Positions 46,646 through 55,410 of a stretch of 64,000 bases of DNA are shown here, piece by piece (position 1 is the first letter of the stretch; every line of letters begins with the position of its first letter). The notes below the pieces were generated by a model that was given only the letters and a program-made list of their open reading frames with translations, did not search any database and was not told the origin of the DNA. Both the position numbers and the translations under genes were made by a program. Where the stretch lies: contig NZ_FNHN01000013.1 in the NCBI RefSeq assembly GCF_900103525.1, positions 1-64,000 of the forward strand, written 5' to 3'. This DNA comes from Bacillus sp. OK048 (GTDB taxonomy: Bacteria; Bacillota; Bacilli; Bacillales; Cytobacillaceae).

Positions 46646-49177
46646 TTATATTCGTTTTTTTCCTATCAAAAGCGCCACTTGGGCCATTGTAAAAGGAAGA
46701 GAAGATTTTCTTCTGTAAGCCAGATACTTAGAATCCCAGGAATCTGCATATTTTTCTTTGAATTTCCGTAATCCTTGAAAATGATAAAAAAAATGACCAT
46801 GCAAATATATGTGGGAAGCAATCTTTTCACCAAAAAATGAAAACTTGGAAATCCCTACATTAGAAAGGGGCGCCATTCCTAGATTAAAGTTCTTATATCC
46901 TTCTTCTTTTGCCCATTCAAATAATGAGAGAAAAATAAAATCCATTGTTCCAGATGGAGAACTCCGTTTAAATCGCATCAAATCTACTGAAATCGTTTCG
47001 TTATTATCATAAACCGGCATCAGGCTTGTAAAGGCGATGATCTGTGTACCGTTATCTTTCAAAATTGCCATTTCAGACTTATTCAAGTAATCTTCATCAA
47101 AAAAGCCTAAGGAAAATCCTTTTTCTTTTCTACCTTGAAGCCAATCATCTGATACTGCTTTTAGTTCATTAAACAACTCAGGAGAAAAAGGCGGCTTTAT
47201 TATTTCAAAATGATAATTCTCTCGTTCAAACTTATTTTTAACCGTTCTTGCCCCTTTCATTTTTTTTCCTGAAAGAGAGAAGTGCGCTAAATCAACAAAT
47301 GCCTCTTCGCCAAGCTTAAAAAAGTCGAAACCGCTCTCATGGAGATAAGGAAGCATGTGATGACTAACTTCATAAAATGAAGGCGTATATCCATGAAGAT
47401 CTGAAGTATGCTGAAACTCTTCTAATGCAAGTGGAAAATCAGCTTTCTCTCCGATAGGGTCCCCAAGAATCACGAGCTTGTCAGCATATTTTTGAAAGGA
47501 AAATAGGACACTGTTCTTGTTATTCCAGAAAATAAATTTATCATGCAGGAAAATTAAATGGGTTAGAACATTTCCATTATATTTTTTTATGTGTTCTAGT
47601 ATTTTTTCCTCCTGGCTATTGGATGTTTCCATAAACCGATTCTTTGGCTTCTTAATAACATTTCCAATTTTTAGTACGAATATGGCGATGATTAGTCCAA
47701 TAAAAGCACTGAAAAACAAATCATGATAATCAGTAATAGCATAAGGGATTAGCTTTGTCGGTATATTGACTTTTGCTGTAGGTAAATTCAAGTAACCGAT
47801 GATCACATACATAGAAGTAATGAGTATGACCATTAGAACATCAAAAATGGTTTTGCTCCATGTTAAAACATAACTCTCCCGATAAAATCGGGACTTAGAC
47901 CCTCGAAGGAGTAAGGCGACAATCAGCACTACAATTGTTTCCTCATAGTCAAACCCTTTGAAAAGGGAAAATATCGCAGCAAAGGATAATACGGCTATGG
48001 TTAGTTGATAGGCTCGCTTTACTTTATATTCAATTCCTCTTGATAAACCAAGAAGGACAAACCCAGCAGCAACGGAAAGCTGGTGGGATAAGCTAATGAT
48101 AGGAAAGGTTACAATATCTTCGACAAATTTCAACCTTCCCACGATTCCTGGCACAGCTGCCGACAGAAGTAAGATCAACCCAGAAACAAAAACTAATATG
48201 GTTAAAAGCACATGGCTTGCATTCTGCACGAGTGCATTTGGGAGATTGTCCCATGAATCATTCCATTTTTTCCAAAAATCTTTTACGAATAGTACAAATC
48301 CAAATATAAATGGAATAAATAAATAGCCAATCCGATATAAAATCAGAAGTACCAGTATCTTTTCATTTTCTATCCCTAAATATTGTGATCCCCAGATGAA
48401 AACCAGATCAAATGATCCAAGACCACCAGGGATTAAACTGACAATTCCAGCACATGAAGCAATAATAAAAATAGGGAAAATTTCATTAAAGTGAAAAGGT
48501 ATGTTTAACACGTTAGCTAATAGCCAAATAGCTAGAAAGATAGCTGACCATTCCATGAAAGAAGTAAACAAAAGTTGGATCTTTGTTCGTGTTTCAATGG
48601 TGGGTTCCGTACGTTCTTTGTTTTTTATGAAAGATAGGATCATTAGGACTGGAAGATATAGCCCTACTCCGATCACGGCCAAATATAACCATTTTGTTTT
48701 TAATAAAAGCGGAATATCCCTGTAACCGGCAAGAATGAACCAGGCAAGCAATGAAATACCTGTAAGATAAAATAATGATACTGTAGCAATTGTTTTCAGC
48801 AGTCTGCTTTTGTCCATTTCATATGTTTGATAGAAGTAAGTTCTTAGCAACACTCCAATTAAACCGGCAAAACCAATTAAATTTGAAAAAGAGTTTACAA
48901 TAAGTGACTGTTTGATTAACCTTTTTGTCGGTACAGTGATACCTAATATTTTTACAATTGCTGAATCATAAAAGAACATGGGAGTAATTGCTGCCATCGT
49001 AATCAATAGAACGATCGCCAATTTTGGATAGTGAATTTGACTTACAACATGTTGGAGCATTGCCATATCTATATTCCCTGTGAATTTTTTGATTTCAATT
49101 ACGGCGAGAATTAATAAAATTAGTGGAAAAGTAATTTTTAGGAATTGAAATACTTTTGATTTTATAAATTTTTGCAT
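46646..49177 (-). CDS. mprF: phosphatidylglycerol lysyltransferase MprF
   Basis: MprF (843 aa) adds lysine or another amino acid from aminoacyl-tRNA to phosphatidylglycerol and flips the product outward, lowering negative surface charge and raising resistance to cationic peptides. The N-terminal two thirds hold about 14 membrane helices (flippase; SLIPGGLGSFD conserved near residue 250), and the C-terminal ~320 residues form the GNAT-like synthase (SVDLMRFKRSSPSGTMDFIF, NLGMAPLSNVG). ATG 49177 is chosen because AAGGGG touches the ATG at 49183. Single gene on the minus strand. Confidence 0.93.
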   Translation of the reverse strand: MQKFIKSKVFQFLKITFPLILLILAVIEIKKFTGNIDMAMLQHVVSQIHYPKLAIVLLITMAAITPMFFYDSAIVKILGITVPTKRLIKQSLIVNSFSNLIGFAGLIGVLLRTYFYQTYEMDKSRLLKTIATVSLFYLTGISLLAWFILAGYRDIPLLLKTKWLYLAVIGVGLYLPVLMILSFIKNKERTEPTIETRTKIQLLFTSFMEWSAIFLAIWLLANVLNIPFHFNEIFPIFIIASCAGIVSLIPGGLGSFDLVFIWGSQYLGIENEKILVLLILYRIGYLFIPFIFGFVLFVKDFWKKWNDSWDNLPNALVQNASHVLLTILVFVSGLILLLSAAVPGIVGRLKFVEDIVTFPIISLSHQLSVAAGFVLLGLSRGIEYKVKRAYQLTIAVLSFAAIFSLFKGFDYEETIVVLIVALLLRGSKSRFYRESYVLTWSKTIFDVLMVILITSMYVIIGYLNLPTAKVNIPTKLIPYAITDYHDLFFSAFIGLIIAIFVLKIGNVIKKPKNRFMETSNSQEEKILEHIKKYNGNVLTHLIFLHDKFIFWNNKNSVLFSFQKYADKLVILGDPIGEKADFPLALEEFQHTSDLHGYTPSFYEVSHHMLPYLHESGFDFFKLGEEAFVDLAHFSLSGKKMKGARTVKNKFERENYHFEIIKPPFSPELFNELKAVSDDWLQGRKEKGFSLGFFDEDYLNKSEMAILKDNGTQIIAFTSLMPVYDNNETISVDLMRFKRSSPSGTMDFIFLSLFEWAKEEGYKNFNLGMAPLSNVGISKFSFFGEKIASHIYLHGHFFYHFQGLRKFKEKYADSWDSKYLAYRRKSSLPFTMAQVALLIGKKRI

Positions 49178-49467
49178 ATGCATCCCCTTAATCGTCTTAA
49201 CTTTTTTATGGATTGTGTTAAAAGCTAAAGATCGAATAATAGATATGGATTAAATTAATGAATTATTCCTTAACAGCTTTAGTTTGTTCATTGTATTTTT
49301 TCGTATTCTTAACTAACTACGGAAAAAAAATAATATATTATTTACTGCTTTATAAAATCAGCTTTCAAAAAGGCTGGAATAGTTACCGCTGCAAATGCTT
49401 CTGGTATTAACAGAATTATAGTAAAATAAAAATAGATTAATATAATAATGACATAGGAGGGGTACTA

Positions 49468-50403
49468 ATGACTGAAAAAGTTACTGTATTAGGTGCAGGT
49501 ACAATGGGGCATGGAATTGCACAACTGTATGCACAGGCAGGATATGATGTTTTTTTATATGATATAAAAGCTGAGTTTTTAGCCAATGCGGTCACCAGAA
49601 TTTCAACGAATTTAAATATGTTAATTCAAGAGGGAGTTATTGGTGAAAAGGAAAAAGAAAGCGCTTTATCCCATGTTTTTACAACGACAAATTTAGAAGA
49701 GGCTGTTAAGGATACATCCTTTGTTACTGAAGCTGCTTCAGAGAATTTAGCTATTAAATTTAGCTTGTTCAAACAATTGGAAGAATTGATTTCGGATGAT
49801 ACCGTTATTGCTTCCAATACTTCAACATTTTCACTAAGACAATTATCGGAAGGGTTTCAGAAGAAAGATCGTTTAATGATCACCCACTTCTTTAATCCAG
49901 CACAGATTGTTCCGTTAGTGGAAGTGGTGAAAGGGCCAGATACGGCACAAGAAATGATTGATCGAACCATAGAAGTACTGAAAAGTATAGGAAAAAAACC
50001 AGTAGTTCTGAAAAAAGATATCCCTGGTTTCATTGCCAATCGCTTGCAAGCAGCACTAGTCCGGGAAGCTTTTTACTTATTAGATGAAGGGATTGCCTCC
50101 GCAGAAGATATTGATTCAGCCATTACCGATGGTCCCGGATTCAGATGGTCATTCATTGGTCCTTTAGAAACGGCTGATTTTGGAGGACTTGATATTTGGA
50201 AGAGTGTGGTAGAGAATCTTGCTCCAGTATTATCAAAAGAGATCAAGATTCCAGCATTTGTTGAAGAAAAAGTTCAAAGTGGAAATCTAGGAACCAAATC
50301 TGGTAGTGGGTTATTTACATATGCAGACGATGAAGAAGTTCAACTGAAAATTAAACAAAGAGATGAAAACTTTGTTAGATTAGCTAAAATAAAGAACAAA
50401 TAA
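49468..50403 (+). CDS. 3-hydroxyacyl-CoA dehydrogenase family protein
   Basis: A 311-aa NAD-dependent dehydrogenase. The N-terminal Rossmann loop is GAGTMGHG (about 8-15); the catalytic His lies in MITHFFNP and the C-terminal helical 3HCDH domain begins near PGFIANR. The GPGFRWSFIGPLETADFGGLDIW segment is typical of the lambda-crystallin/3-hydroxybutyryl-CoA dehydrogenase branch, so the substrate may be a 3-hydroxyacyl-CoA, carnitine or gulonate. GGAGGGG precedes the ATG. A damaged, rearranged copy lies at 52291-52805. Confidence 0.85.
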   Translation: MTEKVTVLGAGTMGHGIAQLYAQAGYDVFLYDIKAEFLANAVTRISTNLNMLIQEGVIGEKEKESALSHVFTTTNLEEAVKDTSFVTEAASENLAIKFSLFKQLEELISDDTVIASNTSTFSLRQLSEGFQKKDRLMITHFFNPAQIVPLVEVVKGPDTAQEMIDRTIEVLKSIGKKPVVLKKDIPGFIANRLQAALVREAFYLLDEGIASAEDIDSAITDGPGFRWSFIGPLETADFGGLDIWKSVVENLAPVLSKEIKIPAFVEEKVQSGNLGTKSGSGLFTYADDEEVQLKIKQRDENFVRLAKIKNK

Positions 50404-50661
50404 ATTTTTAAAAGAAGGCAACGAACTCATTGGAGTAGTATGGGAGTTAAACGTTGCTGGAAGTATATTACACCAGTAACGCTAACATCATTAGGGACTT
50501 GTTCAAGTGCTGCAACTATTCCTAGTAATCTTAAAATTAAGGTGCCAAAAGTGAGTTTGTAAGTTAGGTAGAAAAAGTAGGGTTAGTGCTTGCGCATAGT
50601 GTTAAATCATTAAAAGATTACTATAGTGAATATCTGGAGATAAGTGTGTGTATTTGAAGGA

Positions 50662-50724
50662 CCACGGTGACGGTTCTTGTGGCATGAACTAGCTAGATTA
50701 AAACCATAAGAACCGTCACGGTGG
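50662..50724. repeat. 21-bp inverted repeat (CCGTGACGG hairpin)
   Basis: The arms 50662-50682 and 50704-50724 pair at 19 of 21 positions (core ACCGTCACGGT-like). A single arm recurs at about 51777-51793 (GAATCGTCACCGTGGC). No T-run, so probably a dispersed repeat, not a terminator. The rest of 50404-50740 has no ORF. Confidence 0.6.
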
Positions 50725-50740
50725 CTTATAAAAGAGGTCC

Positions 50741-51598
50741 TTAATATGAATTTCTAGGTTGTGGGTGACCGCTAGTAAGATGGGCATCAAACATATCTAT
50801 GATTTCAAGGAACCTATCAGCTTCCCGAAAAACATGGTCTGCTAATAGTGGGTGAATGATACTCTTAATTTTACATTGCTCAATTAAATCACGTGCAGTC
50901 TTCTTAAAGTCCCGAAGAGATGAGACTGATACACGGTTTTGATCCAAAAATTGATCCAAAAGAGGAATTGTTTGAGATTGTGGTTTCATCGAGTCTAAAT
51001 CTCTGGCTTGGTACAATAATTGATCAAAATCATTACTAAAATCACGTGCTACATCAATTAATTTCCTTTCGGAAGGATCCAGCAAATGACCAATAAATTT
51101 GGCATGGTCAGCCATAATCCTTAAGAAGAAGACATTTTCTTTAATAATGGCGTCTGGAAGGGCATCCAATTTACCTTCATTTAATTGAATTAGTCGTTTT
51201 CTAAAGTAATTAGCTTCCCTGCTTGTATGATCAACTAGCAGTGGGAAATTATTGGCTCCCGGCAACTTACATGAAATAATTAAGCCTAATATTTTTCGTT
51301 TAAATACATATATATTCGTTGCAGCTTGTTGAACTTCTGAATTAAATCTGCGAATTTGTTCTGGATCTGTTTGATTATTAAATGTATGTGTGGTTTGTTC
51401 AATGCGTTCAAATGTTCGGTAAAATTGATTAGCCTCTTGAATTAGTTGGGTATCCTCTGCTCTAAAACCCAATCGCAGAAATAAAGAATGTTCTTTCATG
51501 ATCCTAGCCCAAAAACGTATTTCATTTAAAGACCGCTCCACAAACAATCCTGATGTTACACCAGTATCAGCATGTAACATGTGTTCATCCCCGTTCAT
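50741..51598 (-). CDS. DUF2935 domain-containing protein
   Basis: A 285-aa soluble, all-helical protein with two tandem four-helix units: WARIMKEHSLFLRLGF and LVDHTSREANYF in the first, RIMADHAKFIGHLLD and LADHVFREADRFLE in the second. The repeated H..E/HxxxE pattern suggests a metal site in each unit. This family is common in spore-forming Bacillaceae and its role is unknown to me. The Shine-Dalgarno is a run of ten G (C10 on the plus strand, 51606-51615) 7 nt before the ATG. Alternative start: the Met at 51580. Confidence 0.75.
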   Translation of the reverse strand: MNGDEHMLHADTGVTSGLFVERSLNEIRFWARIMKEHSLFLRLGFRAEDTQLIQEANQFYRTFERIEQTTHTFNNQTDPEQIRRFNSEVQQAATNIYVFKRKILGLIISCKLPGANNFPLLVDHTSREANYFRKRLIQLNEGKLDALPDAIIKENVFFLRIMADHAKFIGHLLDPSERKLIDVARDFSNDFDQLLYQARDLDSMKPQSQTIPLLDQFLDQNRVSVSSLRDFKKTARDLIEQCKIKSIIHPLLADHVFREADRFLEIIDMFDAHLTSGHPQPRNSY

Positions 51599-51605
51599 TC
51601 TTGAA

Positions 51606-51615
51606 CCCCCCCCCC
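51606..51615 (-). promoter_or_regulatory. ten-G homopolymer serving as Shine-Dalgarno
   Basis: A C10 tract on the plus strand is G10 on the coding strand, placed 7 nt before the DUF2935 ATG. Homopolymers of this length slip readily, so translation efficiency could vary between cells. Confidence 0.6.
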
Positions 51616-51807
51616 TTAATAATGCAATTGTTCTAATCTTATTTTCAATTCAATTAAATCCTATTATCAAATTCATCTAAATATACCTAGAACCAAAGTT
51701 CAGCTTTTTAAATAAACCTTTTCCTTTGTTCTTCCTAGGTCAATGTCCAAAAATCTTATTCCCACGTTAAAATCGAGAATCGTCACCGTGGCTTTAAATA
51801 CAAAAGA

Positions 51808-52172
51808 TTTCTTCGACAATAAATTTTTCTAGAAAACAGGGAAAACCCTGATTTAAAAGGGTTTACTGCACTTTCAATCAATCGATTAGTTAGTAATATA
51901 TTTGTTTCTAATTGTTAAATTGTGTATTTCGTTAGCTTCTATTGTCAGTTTTTAAGTTGATTCCTTACAACCACAACTTTTACACGTCAATTTATTTTCT
52001 AGAAAACAGCCCAAAGTTGGTTTGATAAAAGGGTTTACCTGCTATTTAACCAAACGATTAATTAGTTGAATCAATTTTAATTAAACGATTGATTAGAAAA
52101 GCTTAAAATGCTGTCAAACCTGTGTTTAAACCTCATTAGTTAGACGGAATTTGTCGAGAGGAAGACTGGTGA
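51808..52172 (+). repeat. duplicated upstream region R2 with three TetR-type palindromes
   Basis: Counterpart of 30193-30552. Palindromes at 51875-51892, 52047-52064 and 52078-52095 keep the 172 and 31 bp spacing of R1. It lies upstream of the dehydrogenase pseudogene; the intact dehydrogenase at 49468 does not carry it. Bases 52173-52290 are AT-rich and match the immediate upstream of the intact gene from about 52230. Confidence 0.7.
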
Positions 52173-52290
52173 AGTAGTAGTAATGTAAATTTATTACTAT
52201 TGATATTGACTTTTTCATCTTAATTGTATTAACAGAACTATAGTAAAATAAAAAATAGATTAATAAAATAATGACATAGGTGGGGTACTA

Positions 52291-52805
52291 ATGGCTGAAA
52301 AAGTTACTGTATTAGGTGCAGGTACAATGGGGCATGGAATTGCACAACTGTATGCACAGGCAGGATATGATGTTTTTTTATATGATATAAAAGCTGAGTT
52401 TTTATCCAATGCTGAAGCAGCTTCAGTAACAAAGGATGTATCCTTAACAGCCTCTTCCGAAAAGTATAGGAAAAAAACCAGTAGTTCTGAAAAAAGATAT
52501 CCCTGGTTTCATTGCCAATCGCTTGCAAGCAGCACTAGTCCGTGAAGCTTTTTACATACTAGATGAAGGGATTGCTTCCCCAGAAGATATTGATTTAGCC
52601 ATTACAAATGGTCCTGGATTTTGCCCCAGAATTATCCAAAGAGATAAAGATTCCAGCATTTGTTGAGGAAAAAGATCAAAGTGGAAATCTAGGAACCAAA
52701 ACAGTTAGTGGATCATTTACATATGCAGACGATGAAGAAGTTCAACAGAAAGTTAAACAAAGAGATGAAAATTTTGTTAGATTAGCTAAAATAAAGAACA
52801 CTTAA
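52291..52805 (+). pseudogene. rearranged copy of the 3-hydroxyacyl-CoA dehydrogenase gene
   Basis: Starts like 49468 (38 of the first ~40 codons the same) but two internal pieces are deleted and the 44 bp at 52414-52457 are the exact reverse complement of 49696-49739 in the intact gene. Reading then shifts; the C-terminal ~60 codons are recovered in another frame (52608-52805). It keeps its Shine-Dalgarno (AGGTGGGG) and ATG but cannot make an active enzyme. Confidence 0.88.
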
Positions 52806-52840
52806 AAAGACCTATATATGTTAAGTGATACTCAAAAATT

Positions 52841-52866
52841 TTATGCTAACATTTTGCTAACGCGAT
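52841..52866 (+). repeat. GCTAAC-pair repeat, copy E (no terminator)
   Basis: GCTAAC at 52845 and 52856, 11 bp apart, as in copies A-C. It lies about 115 bp inside the proposed right attachment site, as copy A lies 45 bp inside the left one. The shared terminator is absent. Confidence 0.7.
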
Positions 52867-52976
52867 CAAATGAAAAACGGTAAATTCACATTAAAGATAT
52901 TACAACGCCGATTTAGAAAAAACTTAATTTACCGCACTTTTAGCACACATGATTAAAGATATTACACTCATCTTAC

Positions 52977-52992
52977 GGGCGGCATGATGTAA
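52977..52992 (+). other. candidate attachment site (attR) copying the groEL 3' end
   Basis: GGGCGGCATGATGTAA, identical to 13033-13048 at the end of groEL. Here it is outside any gene and is followed 127 bp later by an integrase N-terminal fragment. A chance 16-bp match to the groEL end in this window is very unlikely. Confidence 0.6.
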
Positions 52993-53082
52993 GGCTTTTA
53001 AGCCATACATTTGAGAAATGGTTAAGTCCATTTTCCGACCAAACTGAGAACTGGTCACGGTAATAACTTTTTTCTAAAGTAT

Positions 53083-53118
53083 AGACTACTTCCTAAAAAT
53101 AAGGAGGTAGTCTTTTTT
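53083..53118 (+). terminator. hairpin overlapping the integrase-fragment ribosome-binding site
   Basis: AGACTACTTCCT / AGGAGGTAGTCT with one G:T pair and an eight-base T-rich tail. AAGGAGG in its right arm is also the Shine-Dalgarno of the ATG at 53119, so the hairpin could both terminate read-through and hide the start. Confidence 0.7.
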
Positions 53119-53277
53119 ATGTTGTTGAAAGTTGCTTACCAAGATTTTTTAGATGACAGACGCTTTAAAAACACAACAAAGACAAACATAAAAAATTACG
53201 AAATGCTCTTAGGTAAATTTGTAGAGTATTGCATTGAGAATAAGGTTGTAAACGTCGAAAACATCAGCAAGCAATAA
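53119..53277 (+). pseudogene. N-terminal fragment of a tyrosine recombinase/integrase
   Basis: A 52-codon frame. FLDDRRFKNTTKTNIKNYEM and the following LGKFVEYCIENKV look like the N-terminal SAM-like core-binding domain of XerD/phage-type integrases, which starts with a short helix, then a T-x-x-x-Y helix. It stops where the full protein would continue, and no catalytic domain (R..HxxR..Y) is found downstream, so it is truncated. Its place beside the duplicated groEL end fits an island integrase. Confidence 0.6.
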
Positions 53278-53417
53278 ACTACTGTCTAAACCAGTGGAAA
53301 AAATTAGAGGCATTCTTAAAGGATGGGCAGGATAGAAATAAGCAGATTGCTCATTCCATACCGAAGTCACCAACATATTATTTATAGATTAATTAAACAA
53401 TTTTATGAGGTGACTTT

Positions 53418-54047
53418 ATGGCTAACAATAATCGACCAGTTAAAGGGTGTTGTCCTCTTTACCCTATTCCAAAACCTCCAAAGCAAAGATGTGTTTGTCC
53501 TCCTGGGCCTAGAGGAGCTAGAGGACCACAGGGACCTCAAGGGATACCAGGACCTTCAGGACCCTGTCTTTGTGACTGTTGTGTTTCTCCACTTCAGTCA
53601 GTCTTACAACAACTTGTTGGGCAAACTGTAATTCTTGCCACTATTGCAGACGCACCAAATGTACCTCCTCTCTTTTTTTTATTCACTATTATTGAAGTGA
53701 ATGACTTTTTAGTTACTGTTACAGATGGAGCGACAACCTTTGTAGTCAATATTTCTGATGTAATAGGGATAGGATTTTTACCACCAGGACCTACTATCAG
53801 CTTGTTGCCACCTGTTGATTCTGGGTGCGAATGTGATTGTCGTGAACGACCAATTAGACAATTGCTGGATACACTTATTGGTTCTACAGTGACTCTTTTA
53901 GTAAGTAATGGTTCTACTGCAGCAGAATTTAACGTGGAACAAACAGGTCTTGGCATAGTGTTAGGTACTTTACCAATAAGTCCTGATACAATCGTTAGAT
54001 TTGCAATTTCAACTTGCAAAATTACCGCTGTAGGGCAAACTAATTGA
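53418..54047 (+). CDS. Cys-rich collagen-like protein, probable spore-surface protein
   Basis: A 209-aa protein. The N-terminus has GCCPLYPIPKPPKQRCVCPPG, a motif shared with the gene at 54511 (the two differ at a few positions), then six or seven G-x-y triplets ([20 protein letters not shown]). Two similar ~75-residue units follow, each opening with a C-x-CDC cluster and then LL..L.G.TV.L. GAGGTGAC precedes the ATG. There is no signal peptide, as for exosporium proteins made in the mother cell. The function is inferred from collagen triplets and neighbours. Confidence 0.72.
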   Translation: MANNNRPVKGCCPLYPIPKPPKQRCVCPPGPRGARGPQGPQGIPGPSGPCLCDCCVSPLQSVLQQLVGQTVILATIADAPNVPPLFFLFTIIEVNDFLVTVTDGATTFVVNISDVIGIGFLPPGPTISLLPPVDSGCECDCRERPIRQLLDTLIGSTVTLLVSNGSTAAEFNVEQTGLGIVLGTLPISPDTIVRFAISTCKITAVGQTN

Positions 54048-54489
54048 ATAAGGAATGATGTTAAAAACAAATATTTATACTAATTGAGGAAATGAATCGG
54101 CTATTGTTTTTCTTGCTTTCTTATCTCCATTTGTGATTGTATCAATATTTATTAAGCATTTTATTGATTCACTTATTGAACTGGATACGTTTCTGTAATA
54201 AGCAGGAACGCTTTTTCCTATTGCGCTAAGGAAAGTTAGCTGAAGCATAGAAAGTCCATAGTACACACAACATAGACGCTTAAAATGGCTTATAGAAGCG
54301 TTTTAATTGGTTCTATCCCCTCTTCTTACTTCCTAGTATTCAATTAACATAAGGTTGAATCTGAGGGCATTATGAAGCTTACTGAGAAGTTCCCTGTTTA
54401 TGTGTAGGTGTGATTCAGAAACCACACACAATGCTTAATATTTTTCCATTTAGCACAAGCAAATATGTCATTGAGGACATATTATTTTA
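54048..54489. other. intergenic region between the two collagen-like genes
   Basis: AT-rich. A 63-aa minus-strand frame (54075-54266) has no ribosome-binding site I trust and no recognised family; it might be a remnant. A strong Shine-Dalgarno for the next gene begins at 54496. I see no clear SigE or SigK promoter by eye. Confidence 0.4.
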
Positions 54490-54510
54490 GTGATAAAGGA
54501 GATGATATAT

Positions 54511-55410
54511 TTGACGTTTAATGGAAAAAACTTCATAGGATGTTGTCCAACTTTCCCGATTCCAAAACCTCCACAGCAAAGATGCATCTGTCCTCCAGGA
54601 CGACGTGGACCTATTGGTCCACCAGGACCAGCTGGAGGACCAGTAGGTCCAGTAGGACCAGCAGGACCAACAGGACCAACAGGGTCGCCAGGAATTCCAG
54701 GACCAACAGGATCACAGGGGATAGCTGGATTAGCAGGACCAACAGGAGCAACAGGACCAACAGGACCAACAGGGCCACAAGGAATTCCAGGACCTGCAGG
54801 GGGATCTGGGGGACCACAGGGGCCACAAGGAATTCAAGGACCTGCAGGACCAACAGGACCAACAGGACCACAAGGAGTTCCAGGGCTAACAGGATCACAA
54901 GGACCAGTAGGACCAGCAGGACCTGCTGGAGCAACAGGACCACAAGGAGTTCCAGGACCAACAGGACCACAAGGACCAGCAGGATCAGTATTAGACTTTG
55001 CAGATTTTTTTGCGTTGATGCCTGGTGATAATGCTGCAACAGTTGGAGCCGGTGGAGATGTAGATTTTCCGCAAAATGGACCTACTAGTGCGGGTGGTAT
55101 CTTCCGGGCTACTGCCGATTCATTTACCTTGTCTGCAATTGGCATTTATCAGGTCTTTTTTCAGGTGAGTGTGAGCGAACCGGGCCAACTGATTTTAACT
55201 CTCAATGGCATTGACCTAGCCTATACGGTGGTCGGGCGAGCAACCGGTACTTCTCAGATAGTAGGAATGGCTCTTGTGCAAACGTCAGTCATCAATTCAA
55301 TACTGACTGTACGAAATCCTGCTGGCAATTCCCCGGCACTAACCATCACTCCTCTTGCTGGAGGAACAAGGCCTGTTTCAGCACACCTTGTTATCACGCG
55401 ACTCCGCTAG
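54511..55410 (+). CDS. BclA-like collagen-like exosporium glycoprotein
   Basis: A 299-aa collagen-like protein from TTG 54511 (AAGGAG 9 nt upstream). The N-terminus carries [21 protein letters not shown]; about 45 G-x-y triplets rich in GPT and GPQ follow (about residues 30-165), then a C-terminal ~130-residue beta-sandwich of the BclA/C1q-TNF-like type ([17 protein letters not shown] ... LVITRLR). BclA proteins form the trimeric hair-like nap of the exosporium, with O-glycans on the GPT threonines. Glycosyltransferase genes lie 4 kb downstream. The longer frame from GTG 54490 translates the Shine-Dalgarno. Confidence 0.88.
   Translation: MTFNGKNFIGCCPTFPIPKPPQQRCICPPGRRGPIGPPGPAGGPVGPVGPAGPTGPTGSPGIPGPTGSQGIAGLAGPTGATGPTGPTGPQGIPGPAGGSGGPQGPQGIQGPAGPTGPTGPQGVPGLTGSQGPVGPAGPAGATGPQGVPGPTGPQGPAGSVLDFADFFALMPGDNAATVGAGGDVDFPQNGPTSAGGIFRATADSFTLSAIGIYQVFFQVSVSEPGQLILTLNGIDLAYTVVGRATGTSQIVGMALVQTSVINSILTVRNPAGNSPALTITPLAGGTRPVSAHLVITRLR
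54600..54988 (+). repeat. collagen-coding tandem repeat
   Basis: Imperfect 9-bp units (GGACCAACA-like) encode GPT/GPQ/GPA triplets. Length variation by recombination or slippage would keep the frame. Confidence 0.75.

Noticed and set aside
53323..53631. 102-codon frame overlapping the first collagen-like gene
   Set aside because: Out-of-frame shadow of the collagen-coding sequence; the gene from 53418 has the Shine-Dalgarno and the Gly-x-y pattern.
54611..55145. Minus-strand frames across the collagen repeat
   Set aside because: Mirror of GPT/GPQ codons (Leu/Val-only or Pro-rich product) without a ribosome-binding site.
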